A stretch of 64,000 bases of DNA, taken from positions 1-64,000 of the forward strand of contig CAMNEA010000004.1 in the NCBI GenBank assembly GCA_946536145.1. The letters run 5' to 3'. The stretch comes from an uncultured Butyrivibrio sp. (GTDB lineage: Bacteria > Bacillota > Clostridia > Lachnospirales > Lachnospiraceae). Under the pieces are notes generated by a model. That model did not search any database and had not been told where the DNA came from. It was given only the letters and a program-made list of their open reading frames with translations. The translations under genes were made by a program, and so were the position numbers. Below are positions 42,549-51,441 of this stretch, in pieces; position 1 is the stretch's first letter, and each line of letters starts with the position of its first letter.

Positions 42549-43457
42549 ATGGACGATGCCGGTATGCAAAGTGCTGCTTCATCACTTGATTCAGTAATTA
42601 AGTTTTTGGAGAAAAAAAGCTGGAGCGATATCCTGATCTATGTCTGCATAATTCTTGTAATAATCCTCTTGTACGCCGGATTATGCCTTGGCATGATGAA
42701 GCTCAACAAGAAGGTGTTCAAAATGCTCCGCATCAAGAGAGGCAACAGCATCAGCCTTCAGTTTCTGGAGAAGGCAATTACTCTTGTGCTGATAATAGTC
42801 CTTATCGTGATTCCTCTTGGAGGTGAGACTTTTTCAAGGTCACTTCTTGGCAGTACTACCGTTGTGGCTGCAGTAGTAGGCCTTGCTGCCAATGACGTCA
42901 TAAGAGATATGTTTGCGGGTCTGCAGATCAGCATATACAAGCCGTTTGACGTGGGAACAAGACTCATGCTCGACACTGGCGAAACAGGAATAGTTGAGAA
43001 ACTTACGCTAAGGCATGTGGTTCTAAGACAGATAGATACCACGAGGATCATAGTGCCAAACAGTAAGGCTAACACAGCAATAATTGTAAACTACAGCTAT
43101 GAAGATCATGTTCCGAGAGCCATGTCACTTACGTTCTCGATCAGCTATGATTCCGACCTTGAACTTGCCAAGGAAGTAATAAGAAGGGTAATATGCAGCA
43201 ATCCGCTTACACTGAACAAGGATGAATTCAGCGAGAACAATCCGAACAGCAGATCTGTCTATTTCCTTGAACTTGCGCAGAGCGCACTTGTTCTTGGGGC
43301 AACAATCTATTACTCACACGATCTTAGGTCAGAAGTAGTAAAGGATGAGATAAACACATGTGTCTATATGGCACTTCGCAAGGCAGGAATAGAAATCCCG
43401 TACAGCTATATGAACGTTGTTGTGACGAATAATGATAAGTCCAATCCAACTGCTTAA
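42549..43457 (+). CDS. Small-conductance mechanosensitive channel (MscS family)
   Basis: A 302-residue protein with three membrane helices. The pore helix and MscS signature read VVAAVVGLAANDVIRDMFAG, followed by the beta domain (ISIYKPFDVGTRLMLDTGET, IIVPNSKANTAIIVNYSY). It releases solutes under hypo-osmotic shock. ATG 42549 has AAAGGATGG upstream. Confidence 0.92.
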   Translation: MDDAGMQSAASSLDSVIKFLEKKSWSDILIYVCIILVIILLYAGLCLGMMKLNKKVFKMLRIKRGNSISLQFLEKAITLVLIIVLIVIPLGGETFSRSLLGSTTVVAAVVGLAANDVIRDMFAGLQISIYKPFDVGTRLMLDTGETGIVEKLTLRHVVLRQIDTTRIIVPNSKANTAIIVNYSYEDHVPRAMSLTFSISYDSDLELAKEVIRRVICSNPLTLNKDEFSENNPNSRSVYFLELAQSALVLGATIYYSHDLRSEVVKDEINTCVYMALRKAGIEIPYSYMNVVVTNNDKSNPTA

Positions 43458-43477
43458 GACTAATACCGAAATCCTGA

Positions 43478-43515
43478 CCGCAGAATAGTTTTATTCTGCG
43501 GTTTATGTTTTTTTT
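43478..43515 (+). terminator. Terminator after mscS
   Basis: CCGCAGAATA/TATTCTGCGG stem followed by TTTATGTTTTTTTT. Confidence 0.85.
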
Positions 43516-43592
43516 GCAATACTGTCAAAGAAATCATTTTTCTCGTTGATATAATAGATGTATTAAGAATAATGAAGACGGAGAATAAAGAC

Positions 43593-44474
43593 ATGCTTGG
43601 AGCAATAGAGGCAGGTGGAACAAAGATGGTGGTAGCTGTCGGGGATGAGCAGGGCAATATTTTTAAGTTCACTCAGATAAGTACAACTACACCAAAAGAG
43701 ACCATGCCGCAGATCCTGGATTTTTTTAAAGGCAGCGATATAAACGCTATAGGAATCGGGGCTTTTGGACCTGTATGTCTTGACGAAAAAGGCAGCGACT
43801 ACGGCAGGATAGGAAGTTCTCCCAAACTTGAATGGGTGGGATTTTCATGGAGTGAAGCCTTTGACGGGATGAAGATTCCCGTTGCAATAGATACGGATGT
43901 GAATGTGGCAGCACTGGGAGAAGTGATCTATGGATGTGCGCAGGGGCTTTCCGATGTCATATACATCACTATAGGAACGGGAGTAGGTGTGGGCGTCTAT
44001 CTCGGAGGCAGGCTCGTGCACGGAATGCTTCACCCCGAGGCCGGACACATTCTTTTAAGCAGGGCTAAGGGAGATGACTTTGAGGGGAACTGTCCGTATC
44101 ACAAAAACTGCTTTGAGGGCCTTGCTGCCGGACCTGCAATAAAGATGCGCTATGGAAAAGAGGCGAAATATCTTCTTGATGATAACTATGTCTGGGAACT
44201 TGAGGCGGATTACATAGCCAAGGCGCTGATGCAGTATATCTGCTGCTACTCTCCAAAGAAGATAATACTTGGCGGGGGAGTCATGAACGTGGACAAGCTC
44301 TTTCCCATGATCAGGGAAAAGACACTTGAATATATGAATGGTTATATCAGGGCCAAAGAGCTTGAAGATATAGAAAACTATATCGTGCCCGCAGGCCTTG
44401 GCGGAAGACAGGGGATAAAGGGAGCGCTCTATCTGGCAAAAACAAAACGGACTGATGGGTCGCGGACAGGGTGA
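43593..44474 (+). CDS. ROK-family sugar kinase (fructokinase-like)
   Basis: A 293-residue kinase. It has the ATP loop LGAIEAGGTKMVVAVG at its start, sugar-binding AIDTDVNVAALGE, and a ROK zinc site HPEAGHILLS followed by CPYHKNCFEGLAAGPAI. A closing segment with GLGGRQGIKGALYLA matches fructokinases. It phosphorylates a hexose, most likely fructose. ATG 43593 has GGAG upstream. A TATAAT at 43551 suggests a promoter, but no good -35 was found. Confidence 0.9.
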   Translation: MLGAIEAGGTKMVVAVGDEQGNIFKFTQISTTTPKETMPQILDFFKGSDINAIGIGAFGPVCLDEKGSDYGRIGSSPKLEWVGFSWSEAFDGMKIPVAIDTDVNVAALGEVIYGCAQGLSDVIYITIGTGVGVGVYLGGRLVHGMLHPEAGHILLSRAKGDDFEGNCPYHKNCFEGLAAGPAIKMRYGKEAKYLLDDNYVWELEADYIAKALMQYICCYSPKKIILGGGVMNVDKLFPMIREKTLEYMNGYIRAKELEDIENYIVPAGLGGRQGIKGALYLAKTKRTDGSRTG

Positions 44475-44719
44475 AGGCGTGGCCTGAAGCGCCTGTTGCG
44501 GCCAGACTGCGCTCTGAGAGGCTTTCGAAGGCCAATGAGATTGTGAAGGGGCTTGCTGCTGAGTTTGGATACGAGTATATTGATGTAAATGAAGGACTCG
44601 CAGATAAAGACGGCAGACTTCGCGCCGAACTTACTGTCGACGGGATCCACATGTGGCCGGAGCGCTACGAGATCGTCTTTGAGAATATGCGAAGATACCT
44701 GACGGAAAGGCAGATATGA
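44471..44719 (+). pseudogene. GDSL/SGNH hydrolase, C-terminal fragment
   Basis: The only frame here starts at a GTG overlapping the kinase stop and reads the end of an SGNH esterase: ANEIVKGLAAEFGYEYIDVN, then LRAELTVDGIHMWPERYEIV with the catalytic Asp-x-x-His (DGIH). The N-terminal half with the GDSL Ser and the Gly/Asn blocks is missing. At 82 residues it cannot be active. It probably remains from a deletion that removed the DNA between the kinase and this gene. Confidence 0.75.
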
Positions 44720-46077
44720 AACGGATAGACTTTGAGAAGGGATCGACACTGAGCAATATACTGGGGGCTGCGGTTCCGCTCCTCGTGGCTCAGATCATCA
44801 ATCTTCTCTATAATATTGTTGACAGGATCTACATAGCGAGGATCCCGGATATCGGGACTGTTGCTCTTGGCGCGGTGGGACTGTGTTTCCCACTGGTCAT
44901 TTTGACCACGGCATTTACAAATATGTTTGGAAGTGGAGGAGCACCGCTTTTTTCTATTGCCAGAGGGCAGAAGAATGATGGTAAGGCAAAAGAAATCCAG
45001 AACACATCTTTTTTTCTTATCCTGATAACTGCTGTAGCGATAATAGTGATCGGAGAGATCTTTGCAAGATCTATACTGACAGCTTTCGGTACCTCAGATG
45101 CCGCCATGGTATACGCGCTTCCTTATCTTAGGATATACCTGCTTGGAACAGTCTTTTCCATGATATCAACAGGCATGAATCCGTTTATCACGGCACAGGG
45201 CTTCGCGGTTGTGGGAATGATAACGATCACTGTCGGTGCGATAGCCAATATCGTGCTGGATCCTGTTTTTATATTTGTGCTAGGACTTGGAAGTGAGGGA
45301 GCTGCGATCGCTACAGTGATATCACAGGCTCTTTCAGCGGCCTATGTGCTCAGATTCCTGTTTGGACCAAAATGCCTGTACAGACTGCATCTGCTTAGAA
45401 GCGACGAGGTGAAGAAGTGCGGCAGGACTGCCCGCAGCATCATAGGACTTGGCAGCGCGGCATTTATCATGCAGTTTACCAATGCCATGGTGCAGGTATC
45501 CTGCAACAATGTGCTCGCTAACGTGGGCGGAGACCTGTATGTCTCTATCATGACTATGGTCAATTCCGCAAGACAGATGATGGAGACACCGATCCTTGCA
45601 ATCTCTGAGGGAGCGTCTCCTGTCATCAGCTACAACTACGGTGCCCGCAGGTATAAGAGGATAAAGAGTTCCATTTTTATAATGTTTTTGCTTGAGTTTG
45701 GCTATACGCTTCTTGTTTGGATATTTATCAGGCTGTTCCCTGAGGCGGTCATCGGCGTGTTCAGCAGTGATAAGACAATAATGGCTGATGCGGTTCCGGC
45801 TTTTAACCTGTACTTCTCGACCTTCATCTTTATGACCTTCCAGCATGGCGGTCAGGTTGTATTTAAGTCGCTTGGGAGAAAGAAGCATGCGATCTTCTTC
45901 TCGCTCCTTCGAAAGGCCTTTATTGTCGTTCCGCTCACCTTTATCCTGCCGTATACCTTTGGAATGGGGACGGACGGCGTGTTTGCGGCCGAACCGATAA
46001 GCAATGTCCTTGGAGGACTCGCCTGCTTTATCACAATGCTGTTTACTGTAAAGAAGATGTTTAAAGACGGAGAATAA
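44716..46077 (+). CDS. MATE family efflux transporter
   Basis: A 453-residue protein with twelve hydrophobic segments: ILGAAVPLLVAQIINLLYNI, then VDRIYIARIPD, and the mid-repeat GASPVISYNYGARRYKRI. It belongs to the same superfamily as the gene at 898 but is clearly separate in sequence, and no riboswitch-like leader is seen. Its ATG overlaps the stop of the preceding fragment (ATATGA). Confidence 0.9.
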   Translation: MKRIDFEKGSTLSNILGAAVPLLVAQIINLLYNIVDRIYIARIPDIGTVALGAVGLCFPLVILTTAFTNMFGSGGAPLFSIARGQKNDGKAKEIQNTSFFLILITAVAIIVIGEIFARSILTAFGTSDAAMVYALPYLRIYLLGTVFSMISTGMNPFITAQGFAVVGMITITVGAIANIVLDPVFIFVLGLGSEGAAIATVISQALSAAYVLRFLFGPKCLYRLHLLRSDEVKKCGRTARSIIGLGSAAFIMQFTNAMVQVSCNNVLANVGGDLYVSIMTMVNSARQMMETPILAISEGASPVISYNYGARRYKRIKSSIFIMFLLEFGYTLLVWIFIRLFPEAVIGVFSSDKTIMADAVPAFNLYFSTFIFMTFQHGGQVVFKSLGRKKHAIFFSLLRKAFIVVPLTFILPYTFGMGTDGVFAAEPISNVLGGLACFITMLFTVKKMFKDGE

Positions 46078-46078
46078 T

Positions 46079-46519
46079 ATGGGTGAAAACTACAGATTGA
46101 CAGTCAATGATGTGGACAGACTTTTGGAGTTTTCCAAAGAGCCGGGGTTTCCCTGCAGACTTGTCAGAGAGGTCGCAGAGTTATACTGCGGAGGTGTAAT
46201 GGTAAAGTCACCCTGTGTACAGACCTACGGCATATATGATGGGGAGAAGCTGGCATCGGTCATGACGGCAACCTATGCCTATGTTTTTCCGCATGAGGAC
46301 TCTCCAGGTGGGAGGATATGCCATATATCAGGAACATTTACTGCTGATGAATTCAGGCATAAAGGATATGCGACAGTGCTGCTTAATGCAATTGAACGCG
46401 ATGCCAGAGGCTGGAGCGCAGATTATCTGTGCTGCGATTCAAGTGCCGATGGATTTTATAAAAACAGTGGATTTATAGGAGCTCCTGAAAATGAGAGCCG
46501 CCTTTGGAAGCCGCTTTGA
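46079..46519 (+). CDS. GNAT family N-acetyltransferase
   Basis: A 146-residue protein with the acetyl-CoA loop FRHKGYATVLLNAIE (about 98-112) and the end YKNSGFIGAPENESRLW. GGAGAAT precedes the ATG, two bases after the MATE stop, so the two are co-translated. Substrate unknown. Confidence 0.82.
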   Translation: MGENYRLTVNDVDRLLEFSKEPGFPCRLVREVAELYCGGVMVKSPCVQTYGIYDGEKLASVMTATYAYVFPHEDSPGGRICHISGTFTADEFRHKGYATVLLNAIERDARGWSADYLCCDSSADGFYKNSGFIGAPENESRLWKPL

Positions 46520-46567
46520 ATTGTTGTTTAATATGATAGCATCAATCAGATAAGGAGGATTCATCTT

Positions 46568-47674
46568 ATGAAAGAAAAACCGGCACTGATAGCTCTTGAG
46601 TCTTTTGCAGAACAGGGACGCAGAATAAATGATATTCTGTGCAAGTGGAGAGGGGCAGATTCTTTTTTGATCCCTTGCCAGTGCCCGAGGTTTGCCAGTG
46701 GTGAAGCCAAGGGAATAATAGGTGAGTCGATCAGGGACAGGGATGTTTATATAATGGTTGATGTCTGCAATAACTCTCTGACCTATAAGATGGATGGAGA
46801 ACTCAACAGAATGTCTCCTGACGATCACTACCAGGATTTAAAACGCGTAATAACAGCCTGCAATGGCAAGGCGGGACGCGTGAATGTTATTATGCCGTTT
46901 TTGTATGAGAGCAGGCAGCATCGAAAGACCGGCAGGGAATCTCTGGACTGTGCAGTGATGCTCAAAGAGATGGAATTTCTTGGGGTTGACAACATTGTTA
47001 CCTTTGACGCCCATGACCCGAGAATGCAGAATGTCCTTCCGCTTAACGGTATAGAAAATATATCTCCGGCTCTTCAGTTCACGCAGGCACTTCTTACTGA
47101 ATATGAAGATCTGACGATAGATTCAGACCATCTGATGTTTATTGCTCCCGATGAGGGCGCAACTGAGCGGGTGGTCTTGTTGGCAACGCTCTTTGGAGTC
47201 AATATAGGAATGTTTTATAAAAGAAGGGATTACGGAAGGATAGTAAACGGCACTAATCCGATCATTGCTCATGAATTCTGCGGAGGCAGCCTTGAAGGCA
47301 TAGATGCCATAGTAGTTGACGATATGATCTCTTCCGGAGGAAGTATAATTGATGTCTGCAGGCAGATAAAGAACAGGGGAGCCAGGCGCGTATTTATATT
47401 CTCAACCTTTGGACTGTTCTCGGGAGGCTTTGACAAGATTGACAGAGCTTATGAAGAGGGGCTTTTCAACAGGATATTCACGACAAATCTTGTACATCAG
47501 AAACCAGAGCTTCTTGAAAAAGAGTATTACAGCACGGTAAACATGAACAGATACATAGCAGCCATCATTGATACTCTCAACAAGAACAATTCAATGCAGC
47601 ACCTTGTTAAGCCGGAGCAGCGCATCAGGGAGACGATACAGAAATATAAAGGCAGTGATGAAAGAATTCATTAA
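46568..47674 (+). CDS. Ribose-phosphate pyrophosphokinase-like protein
   Basis: A 368-residue protein, longer than the usual ~315. It has the PRPP loop IDAIVVDDMISSGGSIIDVC (about 254-273) and DAHDPRMQNVLPL, plus GRVNVIMPFLYESRQHRKTG in the position of the Prs flexible loop (YSRQDRK). The start FASGEAKGIIGESIRDRDVYI fits the N-terminal domain. It should make PRPP from ribose 5-phosphate and ATP; the altered flexible loop (ESRQHRK) is seen in the clostridial side-branch. AAGGAGG precedes the ATG. Confidence 0.85.
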   Translation: MKEKPALIALESFAEQGRRINDILCKWRGADSFLIPCQCPRFASGEAKGIIGESIRDRDVYIMVDVCNNSLTYKMDGELNRMSPDDHYQDLKRVITACNGKAGRVNVIMPFLYESRQHRKTGRESLDCAVMLKEMEFLGVDNIVTFDAHDPRMQNVLPLNGIENISPALQFTQALLTEYEDLTIDSDHLMFIAPDEGATERVVLLATLFGVNIGMFYKRRDYGRIVNGTNPIIAHEFCGGSLEGIDAIVVDDMISSGGSIIDVCRQIKNRGARRVFIFSTFGLFSGGFDKIDRAYEEGLFNRIFTTNLVHQKPELLEKEYYSTVNMNRYIAAIIDTLNKNNSMQHLVKPEQRIRETIQKYKGSDERIH

Positions 47675-47709
47675 AAGTGGTATTATGATTCTTGCGAGGT
47701 GATTACAAT

Positions 47710-48627
47710 ATGAAAAAGAAGAGCATAATAAACATAATAGGTTCCTTATCGCTGGCTTTCATGCTGACAATGTCTCCGGCAGCAGCATTTTCAAATGTAT
47801 ATGCGGCTCCGTCACAGACAGAATCGCAAGATAAGGCTACTGAAGAGACAAAGACCGAAGAAACAAAAGCCGAAGAGACAAAAGCTGAAGAAGAAAAGAC
47901 CGAAGAGACAAAGACCGAAGAAGCAAAGGCCGAAGAGACAAAGGTCGAAGAGACAAAGGTCGAAGAGACAAAAGCTGAAGAGACAAAGACTGAAGAGACA
48001 GCAATTTCAGAAGGCGAAGCCAAAGAAACTTCAGGTGAAAATACTGAAGAGGCAGCAGAGACAAAGACTGAAGCTGTAACAGAAGAAAAGGCTGCTGAAC
48101 AGCCTGAACTGACTGCTGAAGAACAGGCAGAAAAAGAGGCTGAAGATGCAAGGAAGAATCTTCAGAATGATCCAAATCACGTCCATCAGTTTAAATGGGT
48201 TGCCAGGATGGGTGAGAGTGAGTCGGCAGACGGGACCATGAATTATATCTGTGAAGAGTGCGGCAAGATATGGTTTTTCAGACCGGTATCTGCATATGTT
48301 GCCTTTGAGGGCGATGTTGCGCACAGGATAGAAAAAGCTGCAGAGGGTGAGACTGTTAAGGTTAAGACTTCACACTTTATCAACTTTAACGCCCAGGTAA
48401 TGAAGGCACTTGCATCAAGGCCAGACGTATCTGTGTATGTCAGCTTCCTCGATCAGGAGTACAAGGGCAACCGCGTGAGCTTCACGATTCCTGCGGGAGA
48501 AGATGCGCTGTCCCTTATCGATGAAAACGGATATACCGGGTTCATGTTCCTTGGAAATAAATATGGTCTTACCATGGAAGAACCCATGGTGGTTGAAAGC
48601 AAAGATGAATCATCAGAGACAGAATAA
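47710..48627 (+). CDS. Secreted protein with acidic KxEET repeat linker
   Basis: A 305-residue protein. It has a clear signal peptide (KKKSIINIIGSLSLAFMLTM to about residue 32, cleavage after VYA). Residues about 40-150 are a Glu/Thr/Lys repeat linker of period five. The C-terminal domain begins HVHQFKWVARMG and has CEECGKIWFF: the two His and two Cys could hold zinc. No sorting motif or second membrane helix, so it is probably released or wall-associated by charge. Function unknown. GAGGTG precedes ATG 47710. Confidence 0.75.
   Translation: MKKKSIINIIGSLSLAFMLTMSPAAAFSNVYAAPSQTESQDKATEETKTEETKAEETKAEEEKTEETKTEEAKAEETKVEETKVEETKAEETKTEETAISEGEAKETSGENTEEAAETKTEAVTEEKAAEQPELTAEEQAEKEAEDARKNLQNDPNHVHQFKWVARMGESESADGTMNYICEECGKIWFFRPVSAYVAFEGDVAHRIEKAAEGETVKVKTSHFINFNAQVMKALASRPDVSVYVSFLDQEYKGNRVSFTIPAGEDALSLIDENGYTGFMFLGNKYGLTMEEPMVVESKDESSETE
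47840..48002 (+). repeat. 15-base tandem coding repeats (K-T/A-E-E-T)
   Basis: About eleven near-copies of GAAGAGACAAAGACC-type units encode KTEET/KAEET/KVEET. Such repeats vary in number between strains and form a flexible linker in the secreted protein. Confidence 0.85.
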
Positions 48628-48666
48628 AAAATGGTCAAAGTGCAGACGCGCTTTGACCATTTTTTC
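48626..48666. terminator. Bidirectional terminator between the secreted protein and helD
   Basis: AAAAAATGGTCAAAG/CTTTGACCATTTTTT: a symmetrical stem with A run and T run on either side, serving both converging genes. Confidence 0.88.
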
Positions 48667-48667
48667 A

Positions 48668-50716
48668 TTATTTAGATAAATGAGCTGAGAGAGCACCTTT
48701 TGCAAGAATTGCAAGATGCCTCGTGGCGCGGGACATTGCAGTGTACAGACAGTGTGCCCCAAGGAGCGAATCAGGGTATGACTCCTTATCAGCATCAGGC
48801 AGTATGACACTGTCAAATTCAAGACCCTTTGCAAGCGGCAGCTCAATAAGAAATGCTCCGCTGTCAGGTAGTGCATCGTGTTCGGCAATGACAGCCGGCG
48901 CTGAATCGCCAAGGTCAGCGCGCACCTTCTCAAGGCTGAACTGATCTCTGCAGATTATTGCGGTAAGACCGTCTTCTTCATCAAAACATCTGATCCGGTC
49001 TTTTAGCTCTTTTAAATAATCCTCTTCTAAGTCGTATGCCTTTACAAAAACGCTTTCACCCGGGCGCTGGACTGAAGAGACAAGGACCTTTTCATCCTCC
49101 GGAAGGAGGGAGGCAAACATATCGGTGATCTCCGGTGAGCTTCTGTAGCTGGTCATAAGAGGCAGCATGGCAGATTTTTTCTTTTCCTCGGCAAACATTT
49201 CCTCAATCTGCGCAAAAGTAGCAGTATCCTCTCTGATCGACTGGAATTCATCCCCGAGGAGCATGAAGCGGGCGTTCGGGAAATATTTCTTAAATACGAG
49301 AAGCTGCGCGGTGGTATAGTCCTGAACTTCATCTATCATGACGTATTTCATGTTGCGGTCGCACTCGCCGGTAAGCTCCATCCTCGTATATAGCCATTCT
49401 GCTGCTGTGAGGTGGGAGCGTCCGAGGATGCGCCCTGCCACATGTGCGACATTGATCCAGCTGCAGTTCCTGATATCCTTCAGAGCTCCTCCGAAATCAT
49501 TCTCGGCGCGGTTGTCTCTTGCCTTGTCAGATGAGGCAACGCTTTCCGAGCCATCGTCTGAATATGTTTCCATGTCCTTAAGAGTGCTCTTTGCTCTCTG
49601 TTCAAGCTCGTCTGAAACAGTCTGGAACAGACGAACACCCATTGGGAACTGACGGAATCTGTTCACTATACCAAGGACATCCTTTTTGGTCATGACAAGA
49701 GTGTCCTTTTGTTTGATATCATAAAAATCATCAGCCTCGGGGGTCAGAAGCGTAAGCCCCTCGCGGATAAGCCTAAGGCTGTCCCCGGCGGTGTAATCAT
49801 AGTCGCTGTCAATGTAAGGCACATTAAGCATATCGAGGAACTCATGCCAGGTTATTGTAAGAGGGTTGCTCTCGCCAAGATCCGGAAGCACATTGTCGAT
49901 ATAGCTGCGAAAGACGGGGTTGAGCGTCATAAGGCACACCTGGTCAGGTCGCAGGGTGTCTCTTTTCTGGTAAAAGAGATATGCGATCCTCTGCAGCAGT
50001 ACTGAAGTCTTGCCGCTTCCCGCTATGCCGTTTACGATAAGGACCGGAATATCGGGATATCGGATGACGATATTTTGCTCCTTCTGAATTGTGGCGGTTA
50101 TGGACTGCATTTTGTCGGAGTGCGCGTGTGACAGGGATTTTAGCAGGATCGGATCTTCTATCGCTATCTGCGTATCAAAGAAGGCATTAAGCTTGTCGCG
50201 GCAAAGTTCGAACTGGCGGCGAAGCTTAAGATCGACCTGGATCTCTCTGTCCTCTACAGTGTAATGCGTCTGGCCGCTCTCTTGGTTGTAGTAAACCTCG
50301 GCAATAGGAGATCTCCAGTCAATTATCATCTGTTCGTGGCCGTTTTCGGTCATCGCGGCGCGTCCGATGTAGTAGTCCTCAGGCTCCTCGGACGGGTCAA
50401 ACTGCACCCTGATCTTGGCAAAATAGGGTGACTCCAGGAGCTTGTTTACAGTGCCAAGGCGCCTGCTCAAAGAACTGCTCTCAACGTTATAGGTGTCGAT
50501 ATATCGGTTCCACACCTCTATTTCCGTCAGTGTCTCCATGGTTGTCTCAATGTCGGCATAGTCGATTCGGATATTGTCGCGGATATCGTTTTTGTCGTCC
50601 ACGGCTCTTTCGTTGAGCGCTGAGATCCTGGCCTCAAGATCGTCTTTGATACCAAGCAGCTTGTTATAAGTCTTCGTCAGATGTTCCTGTTCGCTTTTGA
50701 ATATTTCTTTATCCAT
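48668..50716 (-). CDS. HelD-like RNA polymerase recycling ATPase (UvrD/Rep superfamily)
   Basis: A 682-residue protein. The N-terminal 80 residues are an antiparallel coiled coil (EQEHLTKTYNKLLGIKDDLE), as in HelD, which inserts into the RNA polymerase channel. Next are DWRSPIAEVYYNQESG and Walker A NGIAGSGKTSVLLQR (near 229). The DEVQDYT box, a GDEFQSI motif and a C-terminal helicase motif (SRATRHLAIL) follow. HelD removes stalled RNA polymerase from DNA using ATP. A possible -10, TATACT, is on the minus strand at 50761-50766. Confidence 0.92.
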   Translation of the reverse strand: MDKEIFKSEQEHLTKTYNKLLGIKDDLEARISALNERAVDDKNDIRDNIRIDYADIETTMETLTEIEVWNRYIDTYNVESSSLSRRLGTVNKLLESPYFAKIRVQFDPSEEPEDYYIGRAAMTENGHEQMIIDWRSPIAEVYYNQESGQTHYTVEDREIQVDLKLRRQFELCRDKLNAFFDTQIAIEDPILLKSLSHAHSDKMQSITATIQKEQNIVIRYPDIPVLIVNGIAGSGKTSVLLQRIAYLFYQKRDTLRPDQVCLMTLNPVFRSYIDNVLPDLGESNPLTITWHEFLDMLNVPYIDSDYDYTAGDSLRLIREGLTLLTPEADDFYDIKQKDTLVMTKKDVLGIVNRFRQFPMGVRLFQTVSDELEQRAKSTLKDMETYSDDGSESVASSDKARDNRAENDFGGALKDIRNCSWINVAHVAGRILGRSHLTAAEWLYTRMELTGECDRNMKYVMIDEVQDYTTAQLLVFKKYFPNARFMLLGDEFQSIREDTATFAQIEEMFAEEKKKSAMLPLMTSYRSSPEITDMFASLLPEDEKVLVSSVQRPGESVFVKAYDLEEDYLKELKDRIRCFDEEDGLTAIICRDQFSLEKVRADLGDSAPAVIAEHDALPDSGAFLIELPLAKGLEFDSVILPDADKESYPDSLLGAHCLYTAMSRATRHLAILAKGALSAHLSK

Positions 50717-50969
50717 AGTTTTATCCTTAAATCCAAATTACAACTTCGGGTGTGTCTTTTTAGTATAACATATAAGGACTGTCTGAGTATTAATTTTGGA
50801 ATTCACATTTGAAAAATCATGGTGATTTTTACCAAATTAAGCTTCGGAATTGGTGTATAATTATGGATATTTATGCTTGTCTTCACGACTTCACTGTGCT
50901 AAAATCTTTGCAGTGCACACAAATGTCCGCGTGTGAAGAACATTAAAACGATAAGAGGTATTCAGAAAA

Positions 50970-51425
50970 GTGCAACAGGATACAGGCTATTACGTGCTTA
51001 GGAAACAGGCTGTTCCGGAGGTTCTGCTGAAAGTTGTCGAGGCCAAGAAACTTCTGGAGTCCGGCAAGGTACGAACCGTCAATGAGGCAGCAGCAAGTCT
51101 TGGAATAAGCCGCAGCTCTTTTTACAAGTATAAAGAAGACATATATGAGTTCCATGATTCCCTTCAGGGAACTACGCTTACTCTTTCATTTCAGATGAAT
51201 GATGAAGTGGGACTTTTGTCATATATGCTCAATCTGATAGCAGATTTTGGGGCAAACATTCTTACTATACATCAGTCCATTCCCCTTAACGGAGTGGCGT
51301 CTATATCGATTACAATCCAGGTTTTACCTACAACAAGAGATGTGATGGAGATGATATCCATCATGGAAAAGACAGAAGGTGTACACAAGGTCCATATAAC
51401 GGGACGCAGTGCTACATTGGAATAA
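50970..51425 (+). CDS. ACT-domain regulator (UPF0735)
   Basis: A 151-residue protein starting at GTG. Residues 20-60 form a helix-turn-helix (TVNEAAASLGISRSSFYKYK), and residues 70-145 an ACT domain (SFQMNDEVGLLSYMLNLIAD, NGVASISITIQ). UPF0735 proteins usually precede homoserine dehydrogenase, as here, and are thought to regulate threonine synthesis. AAGAGG is 12 bases upstream. Confidence 0.9.
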   Translation: MQQDTGYYVLRKQAVPEVLLKVVEAKKLLESGKVRTVNEAAASLGISRSSFYKYKEDIYEFHDSLQGTTLTLSFQMNDEVGLLSYMLNLIADFGANILTIHQSIPLNGVASISITIQVLPTTRDVMEMISIMEKTEGVHKVHITGRSATLE

Positions 51426-51441
51426 ACATTAGGAGGCAGAC

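Noticed and set aside
48723-50616. Plus-strand open frames opposite helD
   Set aside because: They are reverse-strand shadows of a strong conserved gene.
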